A DNA stretch of 64,000 nucleotides, taken from Labia minor. Lineage: Eukaryota > Arthropoda > Insecta > Dermaptera > Spongiphoridae. The notes beneath the pieces were generated by a model, which was given only the letters and a program-made list of their open reading frames with translations, had not been told where the DNA came from and did not search any database. The DNA lies in the NCBI GenBank assembly GCA_963082975.1, contig OY720350.1, positions 42,311,851 through 42,375,850 of the forward strand, written 5' to 3'. This document shows, one piece after another, positions 25,206-35,512 of the stretch; positions within the stretch are counted from its first letter, which is position 1, and each line of letters starts with the position of its first letter. The position numbers and the translations under genes were made by a program.

Positions 25206-25650
25206 TTTTGCCTGTTGTGTTATAAGGCTGTGAATTATGGTCTATGACCCTGGGAGATGAGAGTAGATTCAGAGTATTTGAGAATAGGATTCTTCCCAGC
25301 ATTTATTGGCCAAAGAAAAATAAGGTCACTGGAGAATGGCGGAGACTGCATAACGAGGAATTGCACGACCTCTATGCATCTTCAGACATAATTAGGGTTA
25401 TAACATTTAGAAGGCTGCGATGGGCAGGACACGTAATCAGAATGAGTAATGATAGACTAGCGAAAAATATATTGGTGAGGAGGCCGATTGGGAAACGCCC
25501 TCTTGGAAGACCAAGAACGCGGTGGGTTGGCAATGTAGGAAGGGACGTGAGAGAGATAGAAGAGAGTAAGAGTTGGATGGTTGTGGCTCAGGATAGGGAC
25601 ACTTAGAGAAATGGGGTTGCTACGGCCAAGAACTTTCGAGTTTTGTAGAT
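25205..25650 (+). pseudogene. RTE-type LINE 3' end, second family
   Basis: A 120-codon frame (25244-25606) shows RRLRWAGHVIRM and GKRPLGRPRTRW followed by a V-x-x-DVRE region, the extreme C-terminus of RTE-like LINE polyproteins. Just upstream, a decayed YGCELWSM (family form YGSETW) fits the end of the reverse transcriptase. The remaining 5' part is missing. Another copy of the same family lies in the opposite orientation at 27455-27610. Confidence 0.75.
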
Positions 25651-25944
25651 TCTTTATTAATTAAAGTAATTAATAAATCAAACTTTGTAATGAGTGTTGG
25701 TTCTTGATTTATATTTTGGAAGAAATAATAATAACATTAGAGCTAGAAATTAATTTTTAGATAGAAAAGTTTAGTTTTAAAAGCTTGGTTATATTACAAT
25801 TATTATTTTATTTTACCATTTCTTAAATTAGTTGATATATACTAGTATATGTAAATTATATTATGTAGATATTTATAATAAGCGAAGTTGGTAGTATTTA
25901 TTAATATACTACTAGAAATATACTATTTAGAAATTTTATATATA
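25651..25944. other. AT-rich spacer
   Basis: Nothing recognised. Confidence 0.4.
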
Positions 25945-26403
25945 CGAGGGTGGGATGAAAAGTTTCCGACCTGACCAAGAAAAACGATGTTTTTCAATTT
26001 TTCTTTTGTTTTATTTTTCAAAATTCAAGGTAGCTGAGACCTGTACGATGTCAGCTGAACGTGTGCGAAATATTTCGCAAAGCCATTTGAATATGCAAAG
26101 CTATGTGCATGTGGGTGACTCATTTCCTAATGTTAGACCAAAAATTGCTTCGAAAAACCATTTCTAACGACAATTTGGCGCTGTAGGCGTAATACAAACG
26201 AATTTTTGCGTCGATTCATAACTGTTGATGAGACTTAAATTAAATTAAATCAAATTTAATTAATTAAATTAATTAAATTAATTAGAACACCTTTATGAGA
26301 AATGTATCAGTGTTGATGGAGATTATGTTGAAAAATATAGCTAAACAAAATTTAAAAACATCGATTTTCTTGGTCAGGTCGGAAACTTTTCATCCCACCC
26401 TCG
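25945..26403. mobile_element. TA-flanked MITE (mariner-like ends), family C copy 1
   Basis: The ends CGAGGGTGGGATGAAAAGTT and its inverse at 26384-26403 are flanked by TA on both sides, as for Tc1/mariner. The inverted repeats reach about 45 bp, to the tgaccaagaaaa block. The centre is an AATTAA-rich minisatellite (about 26230-26282). No transposase frame: the 70-codon frame at the left end has no resemblance to one. Two related copies lie in the MARCH intron. Confidence 0.8.
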
Positions 26404-26691
26404 TATCTGGAAGTGAATAATTAAAGAGCTGTTGTCTAATTTATTTAATTACAGGTAAATACAATTTATTTAATATAAATATCAATGTAAATATCAAAGT
26501 AAATTATTTATTTTAATAAAAAACATTTAATTCCAGAATCATTTAAGTCTTAATATTACTATTCACAAATTTATAAATTAGACAAGAGTCCTTTACTTAT
26601 TCACTTCCAGAAAAATATAGAATTTTTAATTATTTATATTAATAAATACTAACATCTTCACATATTACAAATGACTACATAATTATAATTT

Positions 26692-26730
<39 letters not shown>

Positions 26731-27255
26731 TATTCCAAAATTTTACAAACATGAGAATATCAACAAACATGGTTTGTAATAAATGAGTATTTACTTTCAA
26801 CACAATGTGTAGTAAAGTGTGAAATGAGAAAGTAATAATATTTATTTAGTATTTTTTAATATATACCGAGTGGGGCTAGTGAGTTTAAAAGTCTATAAAA
26901 TATTAGTCTTAAGTTCTTTGATGTTAAGTAATGTATTATGTTAAGATAACTGGGTTAGAATTTTTAATTACACATCTCTCCATCATTCAGCAATATACAT
27001 TTTTAATATCTTTGTTGAGAATGACAGAAAATGTTTCAATTTTTTTAAAATTTGTTAATTAGAAAAGTTTACTTTTGACTCTTGTCATAATAAAATATAA
27101 TTTTATTTATTCAAATTGAATGAAATTTTTTTTTCTTTGAAATATAAGATAGATAAAACTATTATTTTTACAAGAAAAAAAAGTATGAAGTATTTTATTA
27201 TCATTTGAAGGTAGCTAGATCACTTGATATACTGGAAGTTGAAGAATAACCTATT
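26404..27255. other. AT-rich stretch with (TA)n
   Basis: (TA)n at 26698-26726. No gene or classified repeat. Confidence 0.45.
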
Positions 27256-27260
27256 TATCT

Positions 27261-27400
27261 AGAGAATTTTATTAAAAGACCACATTGTTTGTATAAAATT
27301 ATTTATTAAATTAAAATAACTGTACAACGTTTCGACTGCAGAATATTAATTTAATAAATAATTTTATACAAACAATGTGGTCTTTTAATAAAAATTCTCT
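27261..27400. mobile_element. Foldback element, ~54-bp arms
   Basis: Arm 27261-27314 (agagaattttattaaaagac at its start) is the inverse of 27346-27400 apart from one extra A. The short loop carries acgtttcgactgcag. No coding. Confidence 0.75.
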
Positions 27401-27454
27401 TAATAATTATCAAAATAACCACAAAAGTTTTAATAAATACCTATTTATCTATCT

Positions 27455-27625
27455 ATCTCTGTGGCTCTACGGATCTCGAAATTCTTGGCCCCAGCAACCA
27501 CATCTCTCCAAGTTTCCCTATCCTGAGTCAATCCCTACCCTCTCCCAACTCTCTTACGTCTCTTACTACATTATCCACCATTGTTTCCCAATCGGCCTCC
27601 CCACCAATATATTTTTCGAAGAATA
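27455..27625 (-). pseudogene. RTE-type LINE 3' fragment, same family as 25205-25650
   Basis: The reverse complement reads aatatattggtggggaggcc, gattgggaaac and later ggttgctggggccaagaa, following the 25450-25640 sequence in the same order but with an internal deletion of about 30 bp. A smaller piece of the same 3' end appears at 39750-39790. Confidence 0.65.
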
Positions 27626-27905
27626 ATCTACTTTTATTAGTCAATTTTAATTATTAGATGAAAGATAAATTATAATATTCTTGATTGTAAATTTATTCAA
27701 TAATTTTTTTGTACTTCAGATATAAGTATTAGTAAATTTATTTTTATTATTATAAAAAAACTTTTTTATTATTGCAGTGACTTTCAATATACTTTTCAAA
27801 TTTTAGCGAAATCGCTCACGCAGACACACAGATATATAGATTTTATAAACGAACTAAAAGTTCGTTGAAAATTGTAAAATTTTTAAAGTATATAATAATA
27901 AATAG
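27626..27905. other. AT-rich spacer
   Basis: No gene. A short Helentron- or LINE-like phrase around 27815-27860 (cgcagacacacagatata) is unclassified. Confidence 0.35.
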
Positions 27906-28480
27906 TATAAATTTGTTAAAGGGTCGAGCGATAGCTCGGTGTCCCAGGTATTGAAATGAAAATCAATTGATTTTAATTAATTTGAAACATTTTAGGAAAC
28001 AAATTTTTAATGGGTTATTTTTAGAAATCCCATTTAACAATTATAATAAATAATTAAAAAATTGTAAAATTTTTAAAGTATATAAAAATAAATTGTATAA
28101 ATTGGTTAAAGGGTCGAGCGATAGTTCAGTGTCCCAGGTATATATTTTATATCAACACGCATACTTTTCTGTTTGTATGTTATTATTTGAATGGCGATTC
28201 GGTGAATATGGTATTAATATTATCAGCCAAACCCGATAATAATGAATCATTTTTTTTTTATTGACCGAGTGGTGGCTCGGTGAACCAGGTATTATTATTG
28301 AGGACACCAGTTCCATTCATTTTAATCAGATTGATGCAATAATGCAACATATATAAAATATTTTTTAAAGGGTCGAGCGAGAGCTCGGTGTCCCAGGTAT
28401 TAATATTATCAGCCAAACTCAATAATAATGAATCATTTTTTTAACTTAATTACCGAGCCGAGGCTCGGGGTCCCGGTACT
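27906..28480. repeat. Cluster of short hairpin units (GAGC-n4-GCTC followed by GTCCCAGGTA)
   Basis: Five related units occur here: about 27921-27950, 28111-28141, 28262-28292, 28372-28401 and 28451-28480. Each has a small stem such as CGAGC-GATA-GCTCG or CGAGC-CGAG-GCTCG followed by GTGTCCCAGGTA or a variant. Longer flanking modules (for example ttctgtttgtatgttattat with aatggcgatt, and atcagccaaac with aatgaatcatt) recur between units and again at 41355-41485. No coding. I do not recognise the family. Confidence 0.65.
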
Positions 28481-28852
28481 ATATATATATGTATATATAT
28501 ATACAAACAAACAAACAATTTTAGCTAGCATAATAAGATAAGATTGAATAGATCTTTCCAGCAGGGACAGTAGTTTATGCTGGAGAGTACTTTGAAAGGG
28601 GCAATGTTGAATTAACCAAGGAATATTCTACATTTAAACAATCCATATATATATATATATATAGAAACATAAATATGAATATATTTTCCCATCATATTTG
28701 ACTTTCAAAATAGTATTATTATTTTATTAATATTTACTTAAAGAGAAATAATGTAATTATAAAAGATGAAGTGTATTAAATTAAATATTAAAAAAATTAA
28801 TTATGTCATTAATAATTATCATAAAATCATAATATTTATCTTTATCTATTAA
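28481..28852. promoter_or_regulatory. Presumed upstream region of the MARCH gene
   Basis: AT-rich, with (TA)n at 28482-28502 and 28646-28661 and a less AT-rich block at 28550-28610. It lies directly upstream of the first coding exon, so it should hold the 5' leader or promoter, but I cannot point to a TATA box, initiator or upstream exon with confidence. Confidence 0.25.
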
Positions 28853-28873
28853 ATGTTTATAAACAAAAGCATT

Positions 28874-29086
28874 ATGGAGAATGAGCCAAAAAATGATGAG
28901 AATTCTGAAAAGAAAGATATTAATGAATGTTTATCAAAAAATAGTTTATCGACACAACCTGTTTGTCGAATTTGTCACAGCATTACAGGACCCTCTGGGA
29001 ACGTCGAGGTGCTTCTTAAACCCTGCCAATGCACAGGAACATGTGCGTTTGTACATCGAACCTGTCTTGAACGGTGGTTGAACATG
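28874..29086 (+). CDS. RING-CH (MARCH-type) membrane E3 ubiquitin ligase, exon 1
   Basis: Encodes residues 1-71 of a ~250-residue protein. A short polar N-terminus is followed by the first six zinc ligands of a RING-CH (C4HC3) finger: C31, C34 (CRIC), C51, C53 (CQC), H61, C64 (HRTCLERW). MARCH proteins use this domain to recruit an E2 enzyme and ubiquitinate membrane proteins at endosomes, the Golgi or the plasma membrane. An in-frame ATG seven codons upstream (28853) is also possible; I chose 28874 because ATTATGGAG has G at +4, but this is a weak preference. The frame ends at ATG|GTAATG, a good donor in phase 0. Beyond it the open frame meets a stop after 12 codons, as expected for intron. 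Confidence 0.85.
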
Positions 29087-29415
29087 GTAATGATATTCTC
29101 AATATACCTTGAAATATTTTAACGAAAAATTGAAATATAGTTCAATAAATAGAATCAATTAAGTAATTAACTTAAATTAATAAGAGATCTTTTGATTTAA
29201 CTCTCATTCAACCTAATTATTGTAGTCCCGATTGTCATTATTAGGTATATATTTAAGACATACAGAACATATCAGTATTTGACCATTAACACCTCAAATT
29301 ATTTTTTTTTATTTAAATTCTTTTATAAAAATTTTAAGTTGCCTTATTTATGTTTACTATTAAAAAATATTCTTAATTTATTTTCTATATTCTATAATCT
29401 CTTATTTCTGAATTA

Positions 29416-30057
29416 CGAGGGTGGGATGAAAAGTTTCCGACTTGACCAAGAAAAACGATGTTTTTCAATTTTTCTTTTGTTTTATTTTTCAAAATTCAAG
29501 ATAGCTGGGACCTGTACGATGTCAGCTGAACGTGTGCGAAATATTTTGAAAAACCACTTGAATATGGAAAGCTATGTGCAATGTGGATGCCGCATTTCCT
29601 AACGTTAGACCAAAAATTGTTTTTAAATTTTTTTTGCTATATTTTTCAACATAATCTCAATCAACACTGATACATTTCTCATAACGGTGTTCTAATTTAT
29701 TTAATTAATTTAATTAATTAATAAATTATTTAATTAATTAATTAAATTTGATTTAATTTAATTTAAGTCTCATCAATAGTTACGAATCGACGCAAAAATT
29801 CGTTTGGATTACGCCTACAGCGCCAAATTGTCGTTAGAAATGGTTTTTCGAAGCAATTTTTGGTCTAACGTTAGGAAATGCGGCACCCACATTGCACACA
29901 GCTTTCCATATTCAAATGGTTTTGCAAAATATTTCGCACACATTCAGCTGACATCGCACAGGTCTCAGCTATCTTGAATTTTGAAAAATAAAACAAAAGA
30001 AAAATTGAAAAACATCGTTTTTCTTGGTCAGGTCGGAATCTTTTCATCCCACCCTCG
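29416..30057. mobile_element. Family C MITE, palindromic chimeric copy
   Basis: The left ~195 bp (29416-29612) equal the 5' part of the 25945 element in + orientation. From about 29617 to 30057 the sequence is the same element in minus orientation, from just inside its 3' end back through its 5' end. Both outer ends are therefore 5' ends, giving ~190-bp inverted arms around the AATTAA-rich core. The flanks are also symmetric (ctgaatt at the left, aattcag at the right) and no TA follows the right end. Confidence 0.8.
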
Positions 30058-31371
30058 AATTCAGGGACTTGCAATAATATAATATTTACTAATTAGTACC
30101 TGGTTCACCGTTACTACTAACTAATTAATATTTTTTTAATCTCAGAAAATTGTTTAATTAATATTTAGGATCTATTCAGGAATAATAACAAATTGATTTG
30201 ATCTCGATTATTATGAATTATCCATTCTTATCTTATAAATAGCCATAATTATACAAAAAAAAAATTTTTTTATAAATTAATTCCTTTTATCAAAAAATAA
30301 GAAATTTTTCTTTGGTATAAAACAATTTAAAATGTTATATTTATTTTTAATAATTAAATAATACAATTATTATTATTTTATTTTTTAATATTTGATTCAA
30401 AAAATTCCGATTTTAATTAATTTAATATGAATAGTTTATTGAATAGAATTAGTACTCAATTTTAAGTGCAAAAAAAGATTTATTGATTATATAAAAATTA
30501 AAGTATGATTTTTTAAGACAAATAATTTAAAATTGTTTTAAATTTTTATCTTTTTAATAATTAGAAAAATATTTTAAATTTGTTTTAAATTCAAATCATT
30601 ATATTCTATTATAATTTATTAAATAGTTTCATTTTTTATTTATTATATTTAATAAAATCTCTTTTTGTGATGTGATATTAATAAAAAATAATATTAAATT
30701 GTAAATTATATAGAATATTTGAATTTGTTTAAATTTTAATACATGCAATTAAAATAGAAAATTTTGAAAATCAACTTGCTTTTAAATTCAGAAATATGAG
30801 TTCAATTATAGTACTTAAAAATTTGAATATTTTATGATAATATAAAAATGTAGGAATTATTTGTCAATATTTATGCCACTTGGATGGGTAAATGAATTGG
30901 GCTGGGGTAGCACTCAACTTACAACTTTTTTTTATTCTTAGGAGAATATTAATGTAAATTAAGGCTAAATCGGACATTATAAAACCAGAACATTAAATAT
31001 TTCTTTACATCAATTATTAAGACTCACAAGTTCAATTTAAATTGTATATAAATTTAAAAAATAAATATTTGAATATATTTAAATTTTGGATGGTTGTTGA
31101 AAAGTTAGTTTTGGTTTTATAAATCAAATAAATGAAAACAAATTACATAAAGACTTTCAAGCAAATAATACGTATTACTTCGGGCCGGTCTGATCAGCTT
31201 GTTGTAAATAAATGTCAAATAAAGAAATTTATTTATTTTTTTAAATTCTTAATACGTGAATTTCATAAAAATCCTTTCAAAATCAGAAAGACAGATAATA
31301 CTTAAAAAACAAATATACACTTTTTGCTAATTTAATAAGATTAAATTAGATGATATTGTATATTATTTATG

Positions 31372-31915
31372 GTAATTGTACAGATTAGTTGTCATGTCAT
31401 GGATTTGGATAAAACTTTACCAGTGGATTCCTTTGATAATTTCAAAGAAGTTTTCATCATGCAATTTTTCCAGGTGGCTTCTAGTTTATCGGATAAAAAT
31501 TATAAAAATCTACATATAAATCCATTGATATTCTATTTAGCTACCATGTTTTGTTCATTTGACCAGCAGAGGGGTCCACTAATTTTTTTTTTGTTTTTTT
31601 TTTAATTCGGATTGGATATAGAAAAATTAAAAAAATAATTAATTAAATAATTTCGCTATATCCATACCGAACTAAAAAAACACTGAAAATTAGTGAATAA
31701 GTGAATAATTAGTAAATTAGTCAATAAAACATTACTTAATGGTTGCTCATTTCGACATTCATAACCAGCCAATCTTTAATAATATTTATCCAGATGAGGC
31801 GACCCGGAAATATTGTAAAAGGAAAATTTCTTTGAAATTAACAAAGGAATCTACTGGTAAAGTTTTATCCAAATCCATGACATGAAAACTAATCTGGACA
31901 ATTACTATTTATAGT
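31372..31915. mobile_element. Long-TIR MITE, family D copy 1
   Basis: The left arm (about 31372-31510, containing catggatttggataaaactt and taccagtgg) and right arm (about 31785-31915) are degenerate inverses. The centre contains ggatatag words and a run of attagtgaata repeats. A related copy lies at 48167-48668. The 78-codon frame at its left end is part of the arm and resembles no transposase. The target duplication is unclear. Confidence 0.7.
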
Positions 31916-32774
31916 TAAATAAATTTTTATAAGTAATTAAACTAGAAAATGCAGTGTTGTATACTTTTCACCTAAACAGAGTTAAATTCGCGATTATCAC
32001 ATGTTAATAACAAACCAGTTTTGTCACTAAGCTTTGAAGAAAATGAATTATACTGTAAATTTGGATAAATTGGAAAGCATTTTTTAGTAATAATACGTAG
32101 TGTGGTAAGGTTAACTGACATAATGCCGTACCCTATAAATTTAAATAATTAATTAATAATACTTATATTTTTTATAAAAAAAATAATAAATTATAATAAT
32201 TAAACTAGTTTATTTTAATTAAATTCGAAGGTTTATTTAATAATAATTTATTAATTATGATTTTTTTATTTTAATATAATAATCTTGACTGTGGTTCATT
32301 TTTTTTTCTTTTTAAATGTTTAGTTACATCTATAATGCTTTCCCTTTAGAATCATTAATCATTTTTTTCAATTTATTATTTTTTTTATATTTTTTTTTCA
32401 TTTCCAATATATAATCACATTTTTTATAAACCATGTATTCAAAAAATATGCATTGATATATAAAAATATAAAAAGGATAAATATATTTATTTTTTATAAA
32501 ATAATTTCTACAATTTGAGTTAAATATTCTTTTAATGTTTAAAATACTGGATAAATATTCAATTTTATTATTTCTTTCTTTCTTTTTTTTTATTTATTAA
32601 TTGTAGGATTGATTCATTAAAAATGAATGTAAAATATTTCATTCATTTTTGTTTGGTGGAAAAGAGGGGCACTTATAATTAATTAGTGTTTTTATTTGAT
32701 TTATAAATACTTAAAAAAATTTTTACTTTCCTATCTCTTTTTAAGATTGATAGTTTCTAAAATCTAATATATAC

Positions 32775-33324
32775 TAGGGTGGTCTGAAAAGTTTCCGACC
32801 TGACCAAGAAAAGCGATGTTTTTCAATTTTTCTTTTGTTTTATTATTCAAAATTCAAGATATCTGAGACCTGTACGATGTCAGCTGAGCGTGTGCGAAAT
32901 ATTTTGCAAAACCATTTGAATATGGAAAGCTGTGTGCAACGTGGGTGCCGCATTTCCTAACGTTAGACCAAAAATTGCTTCGAAAAACCATTTCTAACGA
33001 CAATTTGGCGCTGTAGGCGTAATCCAAACGAATTTTTGCGTCGATTCATAACTGTTGATGAGATTTAAATTAAATTAAATCAAATTTAATTAATTAATTA
33101 AATAATTTATTAATTAATTAAATAATTTATTAATTAATTAAATCAAATTTAATTAATTAATTAAATCAAATTTAATTAATTAATTAAATAATTTATTAAT
33201 TAATTAAATTATGAGAAATGTATCAGTGTTGATGGAGATTATGTTGAAAAATAGAGCAAAAAAAAAACAAATTTAAACACATCGATTTTCTTGGCCAGGT
33301 CGGAAACTTTTCATCCCACCCTCG
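32775..33324. mobile_element. Family C MITE, copy 3, with expanded core
   Basis: Ends ctagggtggtctgaaaagtt (left, with changes) and aacttttcatcccaccctcg (right), flanked by TA. The core minisatellite built of AATTAATTAATTAAATAATT units (about 33065-33210) is roughly three times longer than in copy 1. No coding. Its right end lies close to the MARCH exon 2 acceptor. Confidence 0.8.
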
Positions 33325-33360
33325 TATATATTAATTTATATTATTTCTCTTATTTTGCAG

Positions 33361-33900
33361 CTACAAAGGCATCTTTCACGGAGGCGAGTACCAAGATGTG
33401 AAATTTGTTTACAACCGTTTCGTACGATATGCATACCACAATATAAAAATTTTCTTGTATCTATTTGGAAATGGATGCACAATCGTTATGTCGCTCTTTT
33501 GATTATTAGAGATGTGATTAAAATTATTTTCATTGGCTCCTTGGTGACAGCGCTGATTTTGTTATTCGTAACAGCAGAAATAGATTTGAATCGTAAATCG
33601 TCAGAGAAGTTCACCGATTATTCAACTCCATCTACCTTAGTGATTATTGTTATTATTGTGAGTTTATTTGGATTCCTGATTTATATCATTTTAATAATTC
33701 GCTCCCATTATATTTATTGGTCACGTTGGCATTTCAATCGAGTGTCATATATCCTCGTAGATGAACATGATTCAAGATCACAGGGTCATATTGGACATCA
33801 GATTGTCTTCGTACATCCACGAAGAGTCGAATCGACGCAGCCAGCCATCTGTCGGGAATTGAAAGATACTCTCAGTGAACTACATAAAACATTAAACTGA
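33361..33900 (+). CDS. RING-CH (MARCH-type) membrane E3 ubiquitin ligase, exon 2
   Basis: Encodes residues 72-250, read in phase 0 from the acceptor TTTTGCAG, and supplies the last zinc pair (C84 and C87 in RCEICLQPF), completing C4HC3. Two hydrophobic segments follow: about residues 123-142 (IIFIGSLVTALILLFVTA) and 163-184 (TLVIIVIIVSLFGFLIYIIL). The cytosolic tail ends RELKDTLSELHKTLN and a TGA stop. Two membrane spans after an N-terminal RING-CH and a length near 250 fit the MARCH2/3 type best; the wider two-span group (MARCH1/8, 4/9/11) is an alternative. The intact frame through a TE-rich area indicates a live gene. Confidence 0.88.
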   Translation, partial: LQRHLSRRRVPRCEICLQPFRTICIPQYKNFLVSIWKWMHNRYVALLIIRDVIKIIFIGSLVTALILLFVTAEIDLNRKSSEKFTDYSTPSTLVIIVIIVSLFGFLIYIILIIRSHYIYWSRWHFNRVSYILVDEHDSRSQGHIGHQIVFVHPRRVESTQPAICRELKDTLSELHKTLN

Positions 33901-33937
33901 AAAAATTATTTTGGGAATTAACCCATATTCCCAATTA

Positions 33938-33943
33938 ATAAAT
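33938..33943 (+). terminator. Likely polyadenylation signal of the MARCH gene
   Basis: A canonical AATAAA lies 38 bp after the stop codon. A small inverted pair (gggaattaaccc/atattccc) lies between stop and signal. The actual cleavage site cannot be read from sequence alone. Confidence 0.5.
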
Positions 33944-34193
33944 TATGATTGAAATTATTTTGTATTGCAATTCTATAGATATAATTGTATAATATGTAGA
34001 AGATAATATAAAATATTTTATAAATATTATATATATTTATGCATTAAATTATATAAATGCTATGTTTATATTTATTTAATTATTTATTTATTCAAATCTT
34101 GCTCTAAGACTTGCTTACTAGGGCGTTTGTTCTTATATTTTATGTAATATATATAATAAAATAACAAAATTGCTTCGAAAGTTCATTTAAACA
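33944..34193. other. AT-rich spacer downstream of the MARCH gene
   Basis: A/T low complexity. Nothing recognised. Confidence 0.4.
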
Positions 34194-35227
34194 TTTTTAC
34201 CGACCAACGAAGTAAGGGAGGTATTGTTTTCACACCAAATTTCACATGTGGAGATTTTTACATATCTCCACGAATCATGCATTTTCTTAACAGAAATAAG
34301 TTGACCTGTGGCCAGGTCCGAACCGACCGACGGTTTGAAGTAATTTAATTTCCAGCTACAGAAACAATTTCAAATAATTTTAATATATCTATTAATGTAA
34401 TAAAAAACAGATATGGATATAACATAAATATTTTTAATTTTATTTTATTTATAATATAAAGCTGAAGTAGCCGGCGTTGCCGGCGTTACCCAGGGCTGTG
34501 ACGTCATGAAGGGCTGGGTGACGTCATATAATTTTAAATTAAGAAAAACATAATGAAAATGATTTTCCCGAGGATAAAACCAATACATTCGTGGTGATAT
34601 GTAAAAAAATCTCATGTGAAATTTGATGTGAAAATAACCTTTCCCTTCCTATCGTCGATCGCTAATACTACCACTTCCGGTTTCCGGATTTGCACCAAAA
34701 GTTGATCAATTCATCCCACTGATGCATTAAGTAAATATACCAAATTTCATCAAAATCCGTTAAGCCGTTCAGGCTGTACACATCTATACGGACGGACAGA
34801 CGGACAGACGGACAGACGGACGGACAGACATCATGCTAAAAATACTTTTTTCTGTTAAGAAAATGCATGATTCGTGGAGATATGTAAAAATCTTCACATG
34901 TGAAATTTGGTGTGAAAACAATACCTCCCTTACTATCGTCGGTCGGTAAAAAGTATTTTTAGCATGATGTCTGTTCGTTCGTCCGTCCGTATAGATGTGT
35001 ACAGCTTGAACGTCTCAACGGATTTTGATGAAATTTGGTATATTTACTTAATGCATCAGTATGATGAATTGATCAACTTTTGGTGTATATCCGGAAACTG
35101 AAAATGATAGTATTAAAGGAAGGGAAGGGTTATTTTCACACCAAATTACACATGAGATTTTTTTTAAATATCTCCACGAATCATGCACTTTGAATTGGTT
35201 TTATCCTCGGGAAAAATCATCTTCATT
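34194..35227 (+). mobile_element. Helentron-like family A copy split by another A copy
   Basis: The left piece 34194-34304 starts ACCGACCAACG and stops in the cttaacaga A-run. The sequence resumes at about 34949 (aagtatttttagcatgatgt) and runs to the aaaatcatcttcatta block, lacking its 3' end. The interrupting DNA is a complete minus-strand A element. Confidence 0.8.
34305..34948 (-). mobile_element. Helentron-like family A, nested full copy
   Basis: Read on the minus strand it runs from ACCGACCGACG (34938-34948) through a GTCC/GTCT microsatellite (34793-34830) to the hairpin GACCTG-GCCA-CAGGTC and AACTTATT tail (34305-34325). An insert with gtagccggcgttgccggcgt at about 34468-34487 is absent from the other A copies. 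It entered an A-run of the host copy without a visible target duplication, as Helentrons do between two Ts. Confidence 0.85.
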
Positions 35228-35234
35228 ATAAATA

Positions 35235-35512
35235 AATCTTTTTCTGCAGAGCCATTTCTTCAGGTTTGGAAACAAGAAATAGTCACTCGGGGCTAAAATC
35301 GGAGAATAGAGCGTATTAGGGAGCAATTCGTTTCCCAATGCATGGATTTTCATGGAAATTCACTTTTTTTCTCAAATCACGAGGTAGTTTTCAAATTTCG
35401 ACAGGAGTCATTTGATAGTTGCCTGCTGACCGGAACAGTGTTGCCATCTCATTTAAGAGACAGGAAATTCCAAAAGTCACGGAATTATTGACCTGTCCTA
35501 GTACATATATTA
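35235..35512 (-). pseudogene. Mariner transposase relic, same family as 51070-51542
   Basis: The minus-strand translation near 35250-35330 gives ELLPNTLYSPILAPSDYFLF, the C-terminal catalytic block of mariner transposase. The usual SPDLAP is SPILAP, but the final catalytic Asp (PSD) is kept. The right end (cacggaattattgacctgtc, ctag) matches the inverted repeat of the 51070 element. Heavily truncated and broken. Confidence 0.7.

Larger units (their letters stand above)
29087..33360 (+). other. Intron of the MARCH gene
   Basis: Begins GTAATG and ends TTATTTTGCAG, both fitting GT-AG rules, and joins phase 0 to phase 0. It is filled with MITEs (29416-30057, 31372-31915, 32775-33324) in A/T filler. 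Only about 36 bp separate the last MITE from the acceptor, so the branch point must lie in that short remainder or inside the MITE. 30058-31371 is low-complexity A/T without recognisable features. Confidence 0.8.

Noticed and set aside
25955..26167. A 70-codon frame shared by family C MITEs (also 29279-29602 and 29871-30074)
   Set aside because: The frames are conserved only because the elements are. They start in the terminal repeat, vary at the C-terminal end, and have no transposase features.
27906..28480. A CRISPR-like pattern of spaced short repeats
   Set aside because: Spacing is irregular, the units vary, the spacers are themselves repeated modules, and the sequence is clearly eukaryotic.
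29087..29122. Translation of the MARCH exon 1 continuing past 29086 to the stop at 29120-29122
   Set aside because: The continuation would leave the RING-CH domain without its last two cysteines, while GTAATG is a good donor and exon 2 supplies CEIC in matching phase.
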